33,508 nucleotides of DNA, taken from the NCBI GenBank assembly GCA_029563245.1, contig JAKQSG010000009.1, positions 1 through 33,508 of the forward strand, given 5' to 3'. The notes under the pieces are model-generated. The model was not told where the DNA came from and ran no database searches. It was given only the letters and a program-made list of their open reading frames with translations. Source of the DNA: Candidatus Omnitrophota bacterium. GTDB lineage: Bacteria > Omnitrophota > Gorgyraeia > Gygaellales > Profunditerraquicolaceae. Positions 7,679 through 16,064 of this stretch are shown here, one piece after another (within the stretch, counting starts at the first letter, position 1; each line of letters starts with the position of its first letter). Position numbers and translations under genes: made by a program.

Positions 7679-8353
7679 ATGAAAATGCACAGACTGAAAG
7701 TCAAGCCTAGGGCGGTTATTTTTGACATGGATGGAGTTATTATCGACTCCATGCCTTATCATTTCCTGGCTTGGTATGAAGCCTTAAGGCCATATGGAGT
7801 GCGGGTGAGCTGTTTTGATGTGTATTCTAAGGAAGGGGAGAAATGGGAGAAAACCTTAAAAGATTTATTAGGTAGGGCTAAAATAAAATATTCGGCAAGG
7901 ATGTTGAGGGAAATCTTCCTAAAGCGGCAAGTTATATTCAAAAAAAACTTTAAACGTTTTATCTTCCAGGGAGTAGAAGATTTTCTGATCTGCCTAAAGG
8001 GGCAGGGGTATATCCTGGGCTTGGTTACGGGTAGCCCTATAGATGAGGTTGAGAAGATACTCCCGGCCAAGGTCCGGTTATTATTTGATTCTATAGTTGC
8101 TGGTAACCAGGTTAAAAGAGGCAAGCCTCATCCTGAACCGTATCTTAAGTGCGCTCAATCAATGGGCTTAAAGCCCAGGCAGTGCCTGGTTGTTGAGAAT
8201 GCCCCTTTTGGTATAGCATCGGCTAAAAAAGCAGGTATGTTTTGTGTTGCTTTGACTACCAGCCTTCCCAAGGAATACCTTAGCAAAGCGGATATTGTAG
8301 CCGATAAGTTAAGCGATATTTTTGGATTCGTTGAAAGCTCCTGCGGGGTTTAA
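7679..8353 (+). CDS. HAD superfamily hydrolase, beta-phosphoglucomutase-like
   Basis: This 224-residue HAD enzyme has motif I DMDGVIIDS (nucleophile Asp16, acid/base Asp18), a helical cap, motif II VTGS (Thr117), the motif III Lys in KRGKPHPEP (about 146-153), and motif IV VVENAPFGIASAKKAG with Glu173-Asn174 where Glu-Asp is more usual. The layout fits subfamily I sugar-phosphate phosphatases or phosphomutases. The substrate cannot be named. It starts 2 nt after the STAS-PilZ stop and is the last gene before a promoter-bearing gap, so it probably ends the first long operon. Confidence 0.85.
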   Translation: MKMHRLKVKPRAVIFDMDGVIIDSMPYHFLAWYEALRPYGVRVSCFDVYSKEGEKWEKTLKDLLGRAKIKYSARMLREIFLKRQVIFKKNFKRFIFQGVEDFLICLKGQGYILGLVTGSPIDEVEKILPAKVRLLFDSIVAGNQVKRGKPHPEPYLKCAQSMGLKPRQCLVVENAPFGIASAKKAGMFCVALTTSLPKEYLSKADIVADKLSDIFGFVESSCGV

Positions 8354-8414
8354 TTTCCAAAGAAAATTTATACATCTCCTTGTCTTTTATAGGCTTCTCT
8401 CTCTGACAAAAACA

Positions 8415-8443
8415 TTGTTTATTACATAAGGCTGTGTTATTAT
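8415..8443 (+). promoter_or_regulatory. candidate sigma70-type promoter
   Basis: In the 114-nt gap 8354-8467, TTGTTT (8415-8420) and TATTAT (8438-8443) are 17 nt apart. An extended -10 TG sits at 8435-8436. A TATAAT overlaps at 8441-8446. A strong ribosome binding site, TAGGAGGAG, and ATG 8468 follow. It would start the envelope operon. The rest of the gap shows nothing else I can name. Confidence 0.5.
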
Positions 8444-8467
8444 AATAAAATAATCTTAGGAGGAGAA

Positions 8468-8740
8468 ATGGACTGGAGAGTATTTTTAGGGACCTTCGGA
8501 GCTGTTTTTTTTGCGGAATTAGCTGATAAAACGCAGATGGTGGGGATTACTATGGCTGCTAAGACAGGCAAGCCACTTTTGGTCTGGCTTGGTTCGGTTT
8601 GTGCGTATATTATCGTTACGATTATATCGGTTATAATCGGAGCAGCTATGGCTAAGTTTATTAATCCTCAGGCAATACGTTATTTTAGTGCGGGTACTTT
8701 TATTCTCTTGGGAATACTTATGCTGATGAGGGTTGTTTAA
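8468..8740 (+). CDS. GDT1/TMEM165 (UPF0016) family membrane protein, half-size
   Basis: This 90-residue protein has three hydrophobic segments (about 6-19, 36-59 and 67-90) and one copy of the family motif, here ELADKT (Glu17 to Thr22) against the usual E-x-G-D-K/R-T/S. The family comprises Mn2+/Ca2+/H+ exchangers in the membrane. Full-length members carry two such repeats, so a single-repeat protein would have to pair with itself or another half. No second copy lies next to it. It has the strongest ribosome binding site in this part (TAGGAGGAG). Transport of Mn2+ is inferred from the family. Confidence 0.82.
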   Translation: MDWRVFLGTFGAVFFAELADKTQMVGITMAAKTGKPLLVWLGSVCAYIIVTIISVIIGAAMAKFINPQAIRYFSAGTFILLGILMLMRVV

Positions 8741-8747
8741 TATTGAT

Positions 8748-9803
8748 ATGAAAGGGTATTTTTATAGTATAGTAACAGACAGGCAGAAAGGGGCCTTGGC
8801 GGAATTGATAAAGCCTTTCCTTTTTATTCTCTCCCTGATTTACGGTATTATCATACGCGTTTTAATCTCCTGTTCTTCTTTTGATCAAAAGCGTTTTAAT
8901 TTAAGGATAATCAGTGTAGGTAATATTACCGTAGGCGGCACAGGTAAGACCTCCCTGGTTGAATTAATTTCCAGGTATCTTAAGGGACGTGGTAATTCCC
9001 TGGCCATTCTTACTCGCGGGTATAAGCGTAAAGGTCTTGACTACGCAGGAGATGAACCCAGGATGCTTGCTAAGAATCTGGAAGATACCCCGGTTATTAT
9101 TGACAAAAATAGAGCCCGTTCGGCAAGAAGGGCTGTAAGGGAATATAATTGTGATACAGCTATATTAGATGACGGTTTCCAGCAATGGCACATAAAGAAA
9201 GATTTAGATATAGTGGTGATCGATTCCCTTAACCCTTTTGGCAACAGGCATATGCTGCCGCGAGGTTTATTGCGTGAACCTTTAAGTTCCCTGAAGAGAG
9301 GGGATATTTTTGTCTTGAGCAAAACTAATTTTGTCAGCAGGGGGGATTTAGATAAAATCAGGCTTTCTTTGGTTAAATATAACCCCAGGGGATTAATCGT
9401 TGAATCTATCCACAAACCGGTCGGTTTTTATAATATAAAAGAGCCGGGTAAATTACTCAGCTTAGTCTGCCTTAAGAAAGAGAAAGTTGTCCTTTTGTCT
9501 GGCATTGGCGACCCAGTATCTTTTCTAAAGACGATCTCCGGCCTAGGGGTGGGGGTAGGGTTGGAATTGGTTTTTTCCGACCATCATTATTATACCGTTA
9601 GGGAGATAGAGGTAATTGCCGATAGGGCTAGAAGGAGCGGTTTAAAATTTATTGTTACTACGGAAAAAGATGCGGCAAGGATTTCTGAAGAGGCCATATC
9701 TATCCTGGGAGATCTTGAGATTCTTATCTTACGCATAGAATTGAAGATCGTAAAGAATGAAGAACCCTTTTTTAATCGATTACTTGGGCTGTATTCTCTT
9801 TAA
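8748..9803 (+). CDS. lpxK: tetraacyldisaccharide 4'-kinase
   Basis: LpxK uses ATP to phosphorylate the 4' position of the lipid A precursor at the inner membrane. The 351-residue protein has an N-terminal membrane helix (about 22-42), a Walker A loop GGTGKTS (63-69) in SVGNITVGGTGKT, the GDEP element, and the family's DDGFQQWHIKKDLDIVVID block. I chose ATG 8748 over an in-frame TTG at 8733 that would overlap the preceding gene. Its last 47 nt overlap the start of the acyltransferase fusion, a long overlap that couples two successive lipid A steps. Confidence 0.93.
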   Translation: MKGYFYSIVTDRQKGALAELIKPFLFILSLIYGIIIRVLISCSSFDQKRFNLRIISVGNITVGGTGKTSLVELISRYLKGRGNSLAILTRGYKRKGLDYAGDEPRMLAKNLEDTPVIIDKNRARSARRAVREYNCDTAILDDGFQQWHIKKDLDIVVIDSLNPFGNRHMLPRGLLREPLSSLKRGDIFVLSKTNFVSRGDLDKIRLSLVKYNPRGLIVESIHKPVGFYNIKEPGKLLSLVCLKKEKVVLLSGIGDPVSFLKTISGLGVGVGLELVFSDHHYYTVREIEVIADRARRSGLKFIVTTEKDAARISEEAISILGDLEILILRIELKIVKNEEPFFNRLLGLYSL

Positions 9804-11664
9804 GGTATTTGGTCCGTTTCTCAGGGCAATGCCTTTAAATTTAAGCTTCTTTTTAGGGAGGCGTCTAGGCGATTTCTTCTATTATTTTGATTCTAAACAT
9901 AAGGCAATAGCATATGCCAATATTAAGAAGGTTTTTGGTTCTATCGCTTCTCCTGCCGGGCTCTCCCGTTTGACGCGAGATTTTTACCAATCTTTCGGGC
10001 AAAGTATCATCGAGGTATTTTTAATCCCCTTAATCGACCAAGATTACATAGATAAGTATATTACTATTGAAGGCAAGGAGAGGGTATTAGAGGCTTTTAA
10101 GAAGAAAAAAGGGGTAATACTTGTTTCTGTCCATGCCGGTAGCTGGGAGCTGGCCAATATTATCAGTTCTAATCTTGGTTTCCCTTTTTCTATGTTTATA
10201 AGACAGCAGGGTTTGCCCAGGCTTAATAAGCTGCTTAATGGCTATCGTAAGCAGAGGGGCTGCCGTATTATAAGCCGCGAAGGAGGCCTGAAAGAGGCTA
10301 TCGAGGCCTTGAATAATAACGAGGCAATTGGCATGACCGTTGACCAGGGCGGGAGTACAGGTTTATTAATTGATTTCTTTGGGTTTCCAGCCTCTATCCC
10401 TAAGGGAGCAGTGAAGCTGGCCTTAAGGCATAAGGCTGTTTTAATCCCCATATTTTTTGCGCGTATTAACGGGCCTAAAATCAAGGTTTGGTCAGGCGAA
10501 GAGATCTCATTATCGGGAAGCCAGGATGAAAGCGTTGATATAAGGAGTATTTTGCGTAAGGCCATCGCTATATTCGAAAACTTTATTTTTAATAATCCGA
10601 AAGAATACCTGTGGACTTATAAAATATGGAAACATTCAAATAAAAAAAAGATACTCATCTTAAACGACGGCAGGACAGGGCATTTGCGCCAGTCAGAGGC
10701 AGTAGCAAGGTTAGCGCAGGAGGTATTATCCAGGCAAGATATAGAATCAGAAGTTGAAATGGTAGAAGTAAGCTTTAAGAATAACTTTCGCAGAATTTTG
10801 TTAAATTTATTCCCTGTTTCTCTTGAAAAATCGCTTTCTCCCGATTCATTTAATAAAGTCTTTGGCATTTCCGCGGATATAATTATATCCGCCGGCTCTT
10901 CTCTCTCTGGTGTAAATTTTCTTCTTTCGCGGGATAATTTGAGCAAATCGATTGTTGTTATGCGCCCCGCTCTTTTAGGCCTAAATAAATTTAACCTTGT
11001 GATTGTCCCCCGTCATGACCTTCCGGCAAGAGGCAAGAATGTGGTTGTTACAGATGCTGCGCTTAATTTAATTGATGAAGAATCCATTGGTTTAGAGTCA
11101 AAGAAACTTTCCGCTAGTAAGGGTTTAAATAAAGGTCGCCTTTATATGGCAGTGCTAGTCGGAGGTAATAGTAAGCGCTTTAACCTCTCTCCAGTCTTAA
11201 TTCTCAGGCTTATGGAAGAATTAAAGTCCTTGAGCCGTAGTTTAAATGCTGATATCCTTCTTACTACCTCAAGGCGTACCCCCAAAGAGGCGGAAGAAAT
11301 TATTAAGAGGGAGCTAAAAGGTTTTGATGCCGTGAAACTAATGGTTATTGCCAATGAGGCAAATATTCCGGAGGCGGTAGGCGGCATGTTGGGCTTAAGC
11401 GATATTATTATTTCTACCCCCGAGAGCATCTCTATGATTTCAGAGGCAGTAAGCAGTAGGAAATATGTATTTGTTTTTAATGCCCCGGGATTAAGCTTAA
11501 AACATGAGCGTTTTTTGAAATATCTTGCGGAAAGAAAATATATCTATAGGGATGAAATTGGCAATCTGGGTAATATGATTAAAGGCGTTTGGGCGGCTAA
11601 GCCTGTTTTACCTTCTCTAAGGGATAGCCAGTTGGTTAGCCAGGCCTTAAATAAAATATTGTAG
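9757..11664 (+). CDS. LpxL-type lipid A acyltransferase fused to ELM1-like domain
   Basis: This 635-residue protein is a fusion. Residues 1-295 are an LpxL/HtrB-type late acyltransferase: hydrophobic N-terminus, ANIKKVF, the catalytic HX4E motif His126-Glu131 (HAGSWE), and the closing YLWTYKIWKH. Residues about 297-635 match the ELM1-like family (Mito_fiss_Elm1, DUF1022), with NDGRTGH (303-309), VVPRHD (416-421), GKNVVVTDAALN and a Rossmann-like second half with STPESISMISEA resembling a GT-B nucleotide-sugar site. The first half should acylate Kdo-lipid A at the inner membrane; the second half is uncharacterised, though related proteins look like glycosyltransferases. It overlaps lpxK by 47 nt. 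Acyl chain and acceptor are not predictable. Confidence 0.87.
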   Translation: MKNPFLIDYLGCILFKVFGPFLRAMPLNLSFFLGRRLGDFFYYFDSKHKAIAYANIKKVFGSIASPAGLSRLTRDFYQSFGQSIIEVFLIPLIDQDYIDKYITIEGKERVLEAFKKKKGVILVSVHAGSWELANIISSNLGFPFSMFIRQQGLPRLNKLLNGYRKQRGCRIISREGGLKEAIEALNNNEAIGMTVDQGGSTGLLIDFFGFPASIPKGAVKLALRHKAVLIPIFFARINGPKIKVWSGEEISLSGSQDESVDIRSILRKAIAIFENFIFNNPKEYLWTYKIWKHSNKKKILILNDGRTGHLRQSEAVARLAQEVLSRQDIESEVEMVEVSFKNNFRRILLNLFPVSLEKSLSPDSFNKVFGISADIIISAGSSLSGVNFLLSRDNLSKSIVVMRPALLGLNKFNLVIVPRHDLPARGKNVVVTDAALNLIDEESIGLESKKLSASKGLNKGRLYMAVLVGGNSKRFNLSPVLILRLMEELKSLSRSLNADILLTTSRRTPKEAEEIIKRELKGFDAVKLMVIANEANIPEAVGGMLGLSDIIISTPESISMISEAVSSRKYVFVFNAPGLSLKHERFLKYLAERKYIYRDEIGNLGNMIKGVWAAKPVLPSLRDSQLVSQALNKIL

Positions 11665-11682
11665 TAGTAAAGGAGATTTGGG

Positions 11683-13770
11683 TTGAATATACTTCAAATT
11701 CTACCGGAATTAAATGTTGGGGGGGTTGAAACTGGCACTTTAGATTTAGCCAGGCACCTTATCCGCCTAAATCATAAAGCGGTTGTAGTATCTGCCGGAG
11801 GGGTTTTGGTTAAAGACTTGGAGGAGTCCGGCGCCAAGCATTACCAGCTTTCGGTTAATAAGAAGTCGATATTATCAATGGCCAGGCTAGTCCCGCTTCT
11901 GCTCGATATTATTAAAAAAGAAAATATAGATATAGTGCATGCGCGCTCAAGGGTCCCTGCCTGGATAGCTTATTTTGCCTGTCGAAAAAGCCGGGCTATA
12001 TTTATTACTACCTGCCACGGTTATTATACAAAACATCCATTTAGTTATGTGATGGGATGGGGGAAGAGGGTGATTGTATTAAGCAATATTATAGCCCGTC
12101 ACATGATAGAAGATTTTTCTGTTCCTCACGAGAGGATACGTTTAATCCCGCGTAGCGTGGATCTGGATAAGTTTAAATATTTAAGCCCTGATAAAAAAAG
12201 AGGGAGAGAGTTTAATGTAGGGATTATCGGGAGGATAACTCCTCTTAAGGGGCACCTCTACTTTGTTAAGGCGATGGCAAAGGTTGCCAGGGCGATACCC
12301 TATCTAAAGATTTGGATTGTTGGGGATGCTTCTGCATCCCGCCAGGCATATAAAGAAGAAATACAGGTCTTGGTAAAAAGGCTTGGGTTGACCCATTGCA
12401 CCGAGTTTTTAGGTACGCAAAAAAATATCCCTGAAATTCTCTCTCATTTAGACCTCCTGGTTTTGGCTACTACTACCCATGAAGCATTCGGCAGGGTAAT
12501 TATTGAGGCCCAGGCAGCGGGAGTCCCGGTTGTGGCTACAGAAGTAGGCGGAGTCGTAGATATTATCGAAAATAATAAAAACGGGCTTCTTGTCCCTCCT
12601 GCTGACCCTGATACTATGGCTGAAGCAGCCATAAGGATATTCAAAGATCCTCAACTGGCTCTTTCTTTGTCCCAAGCAGCTATAGACACGGTAAAGGAGA
12701 AGTACAATATCTCTCTGATGGTTGAGAATACACTTAAGGTTTATGAGGAGGCTTCCAGTAAATTCAGCCTTTTAATTATCAAATTAAGTTCCCTGGGAGA
12801 TATTATCTTGTCTACCCCAGCCTTAAGGGAGATACGAAGAAAATTCCCCCATCATAAAATCAGTTTATTAGTGGGGGAAGAGTCTAAAGACTTGCTCTTT
12901 AAATGTCCGTATATAGACGAGCTACTGGTAGCGGATTTTAAAAACAGGGACAAAGGTCTAAGTGGGCTCTTGGGTATCGCTAGGGGGTTAAGAAGGAAGG
13001 GCTTTGATTTGGTTATTGATCTTCAGAATAACCGTATAAGCCACATACTTTCTTTTCTCTCCCTAAGCCTCAATAGGTATGGTTATGATAATAAGAAGCT
13101 GGGTTTTTTGCTTAACCACCGGATTAAAGATAATAAACCAAAGATAGGCCCGATTGAACATCAGTTTAAGGTGCTTAAACTTTTAGGGATAGACTTAAAG
13201 GATAACCGCTTGGAGCTATGGCCCTCAAAAAGCGACGAGGAGTATGTAGAAAAACTATTAAATACCCAATGGTTAAGCCAGGAACAGATAATTATCGGGA
13301 TAAATATCAGTGCAAGCAAGCGGTGGGCCACTAAATGTTGGCCTAAGGAATACATAGTTAAGCTTTGCGATGAGCTGGGTTTAAGGAATATGCGGGTGGT
13401 AATGACCGGTACCGAAGATGACCTGCCCGCGGCAAGTATGCTTGTCAATACTGCCAAAAATACCAAGATAATTAATGCCTGCGGTAAGACTACTATTAAT
13501 CAGTTGGCTGCTTTAATTAAGCGCTGCGCAGTCTTTATATCTGCTGATTCTTCGCCATTGCATATTGCTGCTGCGGTAAATACTCCGGTAATCGCATTTT
13601 TCGGTCCGACGGATCCGTTAAGGCATATGCCTCCGGCTAAAGATTATGTTCTTATCCGCAAGGAATTATCCTGCAGCCCTTGTTATAAGGCAAAATGTAA
13701 ACATGGTAAATGTATGAATTCAATAACCGTAGAAGAGGTTATTCGGGGAATAGAGAAGCTTTTAAAATGA
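11683..13770 (+). CDS. GT4-GT9 glycosyltransferase fusion
   Basis: This 695-residue protein has two complete GT-B enzymes. Residues 1-358 are a GT4 retaining glycosyltransferase with NVGGVETGTLDLA (11-23), TTCHGYY, GIIGRITPLKGH and the E-x7-E site in THEAFGRVIIEA. Residues 361-695 are a GT9 heptosyltransferase-like module opening with LLIIKLSSLGDIILSTPALR and containing ADSSPLHIAAAV (621-632) and GPTDP. Four cysteines near the end (664, 667, 672, 677) recur in the two other GT9 proteins here. The start is TTG 11683, supported by AAAGGAGA about 7 nt upstream and by the GT4 homology beginning at once. The stop overlaps the next GT4 as ATGA. It probably adds two successive LPS core sugars. Confidence 0.88.
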   Translation: MNILQILPELNVGGVETGTLDLARHLIRLNHKAVVVSAGGVLVKDLEESGAKHYQLSVNKKSILSMARLVPLLLDIIKKENIDIVHARSRVPAWIAYFACRKSRAIFITTCHGYYTKHPFSYVMGWGKRVIVLSNIIARHMIEDFSVPHERIRLIPRSVDLDKFKYLSPDKKRGREFNVGIIGRITPLKGHLYFVKAMAKVARAIPYLKIWIVGDASASRQAYKEEIQVLVKRLGLTHCTEFLGTQKNIPEILSHLDLLVLATTTHEAFGRVIIEAQAAGVPVVATEVGGVVDIIENNKNGLLVPPADPDTMAEAAIRIFKDPQLALSLSQAAIDTVKEKYNISLMVENTLKVYEEASSKFSLLIIKLSSLGDIILSTPALREIRRKFPHHKISLLVGEESKDLLFKCPYIDELLVADFKNRDKGLSGLLGIARGLRRKGFDLVIDLQNNRISHILSFLSLSLNRYGYDNKKLGFLLNHRIKDNKPKIGPIEHQFKVLKLLGIDLKDNRLELWPSKSDEEYVEKLLNTQWLSQEQIIIGINISASKRWATKCWPKEYIVKLCDELGLRNMRVVMTGTEDDLPAASMLVNTAKNTKIINACGKTTINQLAALIKRCAVFISADSSPLHIAAAVNTPVIAFFGPTDPLRHMPPAKDYVLIRKELSCSPCYKAKCKHGKCMNSITVEEVIRGIEKLLK

Positions 13771-14867
13771 AGATAATGCACTTGATAAATCATCTTAATA
13801 TAGGCGGTATCGGAAGCTATGCCTTGAATTTATCAGCAGGTTTAATAAAGAAAGGCCACCGGTTATTTATCGCTTCTTCCGGAGGAGAATTGCTGGGAGA
13901 ATTTAACAGGCTTGGCGTAGAGCCCATTCGGGTTTCCTTAAATACAAAGAATGAGTTAAGCCCGAAGATCGTATTAAGCCTAATTAAATTATATAAAGCA
14001 GTAAGGGAGAATAAGATTGATATACTGCATTCCCATAGCCGGACTACACAGGTATTGGGTTGTCTATTGCAGAGGTTTACAGGCGTAAAGCATGTTTTTA
14101 CCTGCCATGGTTTCTTCAAAAGGCGTTTTTCACGCAGGGTTTTTCCCTGTTGGCCGGATAAGATTATTGCTATAAGCGACCAAGTCAGAGAACATCTAAT
14201 TAATGATTTTAAATTAAGTCCGCAGAGGATAGATTTAGTCTATAATGGTATTGATATGGATAAGTTTAGCCCGCCATCTTTTGAAAACAGGCAAAAGGCC
14301 AAACTGAAAATAGGGCTGGGGTCTGGGCCAGTAGTGGGAATTTTAGCGCGTCTATCCGATGTAAAAGGGCACAGGTATCTTATCGAAGCAATGAAGGATA
14401 TCCTGCCGATTTATCCTCAGGCTCGATTGCTTATTGCAGGAGAGGGGAAGATGGAGAAAGAGTTAAGAAAACTCACCGAAGATTTCGGCATCAAAGCGAA
14501 TGTTATATTCGTAACCAATACCATAGATACCAGAGAGGTTCTTTCTGCCATAGACTTTTTTGTGATGCCTTCACTCAATGAGGGGTTAGGAATGGCGTTG
14601 ATGGAGGCGATGAGTATGGGGCTTACGGTTATAGGCTCTAGCGTAGGAGGGATAAAGACTTTAATCAAGGATAAAGAAAATGGTTTGTTGGTTAATCCGA
14701 AAGATCCCCGCGGCATTTCTCAGGCTATTATTAGTTTAATCTCTGATTCCAAGAAGGCCCTTGACCTGGGGAGGAATGCGCATAAGTATATGGTGAATAA
14801 TTTCTCTCGAGATAAGATGGTTTTTAACACAGAGCAAATATACTTGCGATGCCTGCAGGGTAACTAA
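13767..14867 (+). CDS. GT4 family glycosyltransferase
   Basis: This 366-residue GT-B enzyme resembles WaaG/PimA-like transferases. It has an N-terminal acceptor half with LNIGGIGSYALNLS, FTCHGFF and YNGIDMDKF. The C-terminal donor half has GILARLSDVKGH and the E-x7-E motif in EGLGMALMEAMSMG. I chose ATG 13767, which overlaps the preceding stop as ATGA and begins the homology; a longer in-frame start at 13710 would lie inside the upstream gene. It closely resembles the GT4 half of the preceding fusion in architecture, suggesting duplication. The sugar is unknown. Confidence 0.9.
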   Translation: MKIMHLINHLNIGGIGSYALNLSAGLIKKGHRLFIASSGGELLGEFNRLGVEPIRVSLNTKNELSPKIVLSLIKLYKAVRENKIDILHSHSRTTQVLGCLLQRFTGVKHVFTCHGFFKRRFSRRVFPCWPDKIIAISDQVREHLINDFKLSPQRIDLVYNGIDMDKFSPPSFENRQKAKLKIGLGSGPVVGILARLSDVKGHRYLIEAMKDILPIYPQARLLIAGEGKMEKELRKLTEDFGIKANVIFVTNTIDTREVLSAIDFFVMPSLNEGLGMALMEAMSMGLTVIGSSVGGIKTLIKDKENGLLVNPKDPRGISQAIISLISDSKKALDLGRNAHKYMVNNFSRDKMVFNTEQIYLRCLQGN

Positions 14868-14883
14868 AGGACTAAATTTACCA

Positions 14884-15906
14884 ATGAAGGATTCAGGGAA
14901 CAAGAGAGTATTGATTTTCAATGTTAACTGGTTAGGGGACGTTTTGTTTTCTACCGCCGCCATCAGGAATATCCGGCGTAATTTCCCGCATAGCTTTATC
15001 TCCTGTATCGTACCTAGCAGATGTTACCCTATATTAAAGGGTAATCCTAATTTAGACGAGATTCTTATCTTCGACGAAAAGGACAGGCATAAGGGGATAT
15101 TCCAGCGTTTTGAATTTGTCCGTACCTTAAGAATGAGAGATTTTGATATTGTTTTTCTTTTGCACCGGTCTTTCAGCCGGGCGCTTATGTGCCGGTTAGC
15201 CGGTATCCCCGAGAGGATAGGCCATTACACCAGGAAAAGAGGGTTTTTATTAACTAAGAAGATTATCCCCCCGCACAGGGATTCTCTTCACCGCATAGAT
15301 TATTATCTGGATATTATTGAAAGGGCAGGTTTTAAAGTAGAAGACAGATATACGGAATTCTTTTATAGCGATAGCGATGAAAAGCGCGTGAAGGAGTATT
15401 TAAAGGCCAATCTGGTAAAAGAAGATGATTCTATAGTTGTTATAAACCCTGGTGGCAACTGGCTCTCTAAGCGTTGGCCCAAAGAGTTTTGGTCTCATGT
15501 ATGCGATAGGTTGGCAGAAGAGCTTGAGGCAAAGATTGTCATAACAGGCGGGCATAATGATTTATCACTGGCAGGACAGATTAAAGATAGGATGAAGGCT
15601 AAGCCTATAATTGCCTGCGGAGTATTTAACATAAAGCAACTTGCGGCTTTATCTAAGCAGTCCAGTGTTTTTATTACGGCTGATACCGGCCCTCTTCATA
15701 TAGCAAACAGCGTAGGCGCGAAAAGAATAATTGCTATTTTCGGTCCGACCTCCCCCCAGATTACCGGTCCGTACCCGTCAAAGAATGTGGTAATATTACA
15801 AAAGGATGTAGGATGTAAGATCCCCTGCTACGAATTAAAGTGCAGGGATAACCGCTGTATGAAGGCGGTTACTCCGGATGATGTAGTTAGGGCAGTAGTC
15901 TCCTAG
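14884..15906 (+). CDS. GT9 heptosyltransferase-like protein (WaaF-like)
   Basis: This 340-residue GT9 protein opens with RVLIFNVNWLGDVLFSTAAIRN, which resembles heptosyltransferase II (WaaF). It has NPGGNWLSKRWP, ITADTGPLHIANSVG and IFGPTSP for ADP-sugar binding. It ends with a Cys cluster (311, 315, 320, 325) followed by the family's MKAVTPDDVV tail. It is cytoplasmic and membrane-associated, adding an ADP-heptose or related sugar to the LPS core. A heptose-phosphate-kinase-like gene downstream supports a heptose donor. The next reading frame begins 4 nt after its stop but is broken after 22 codons. Confidence 0.9.
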   Translation: MKDSGNKRVLIFNVNWLGDVLFSTAAIRNIRRNFPHSFISCIVPSRCYPILKGNPNLDEILIFDEKDRHKGIFQRFEFVRTLRMRDFDIVFLLHRSFSRALMCRLAGIPERIGHYTRKRGFLLTKKIIPPHRDSLHRIDYYLDIIERAGFKVEDRYTEFFYSDSDEKRVKEYLKANLVKEDDSIVVINPGGNWLSKRWPKEFWSHVCDRLAEELEAKIVITGGHNDLSLAGQIKDRMKAKPIIACGVFNIKQLAALSKQSSVFITADTGPLHIANSVGAKRIIAIFGPTSPQITGPYPSKNVVILQKDVGCKIPCYELKCRDNRCMKAVTPDDVVRAVVS

Positions 15907-15909
15907 GAG

Positions 15910-15978
15910 ATGATGGGAGAAAAGATACTTTTTACCAACTTTAGGAATATCGGCGATTGTATTTTTTGCTGTCTTTAG
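15910..15978 (+). pseudogene. truncated GT9-like N-terminus
   Basis: A 22-codon frame starts at ATG 15910, 4 nt after the preceding GT9 stop and preceded by a TAGGAG motif, which is what a coupled gene would look like. Its product MGEKILFTNFRNIGDCIF matches the first beta-strand and glycine turn of GT9 enzymes (compare KRILVVRTDRIGDVVLSTP in the next gene). It ends at TAG 15976-15978. No GT9-like continuation is evident in the other two frames over the next 90 nt. This suggests the remnant of a deleted or frameshifted GT9 gene. A leader peptide or an assembly error are alternatives. Confidence 0.4.
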
Positions 15979-16064
15979 GCGCCTTCAGGTGTGTTTTTCC
16001 TATAGGAGAGAAAATAGATCAGTCCGCAAGGCTAGAAATCAGCAACGATAGCGAGGTTATACGT

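Noticed and set aside
15945-16064. N-terminal extension of the third GT9 gene (in-frame TTG at 15957)
   Set aside because: The added residues do not look like GT9 sequence and overlap a broken GT9-like start in another frame; ATG 16065 is more likely.
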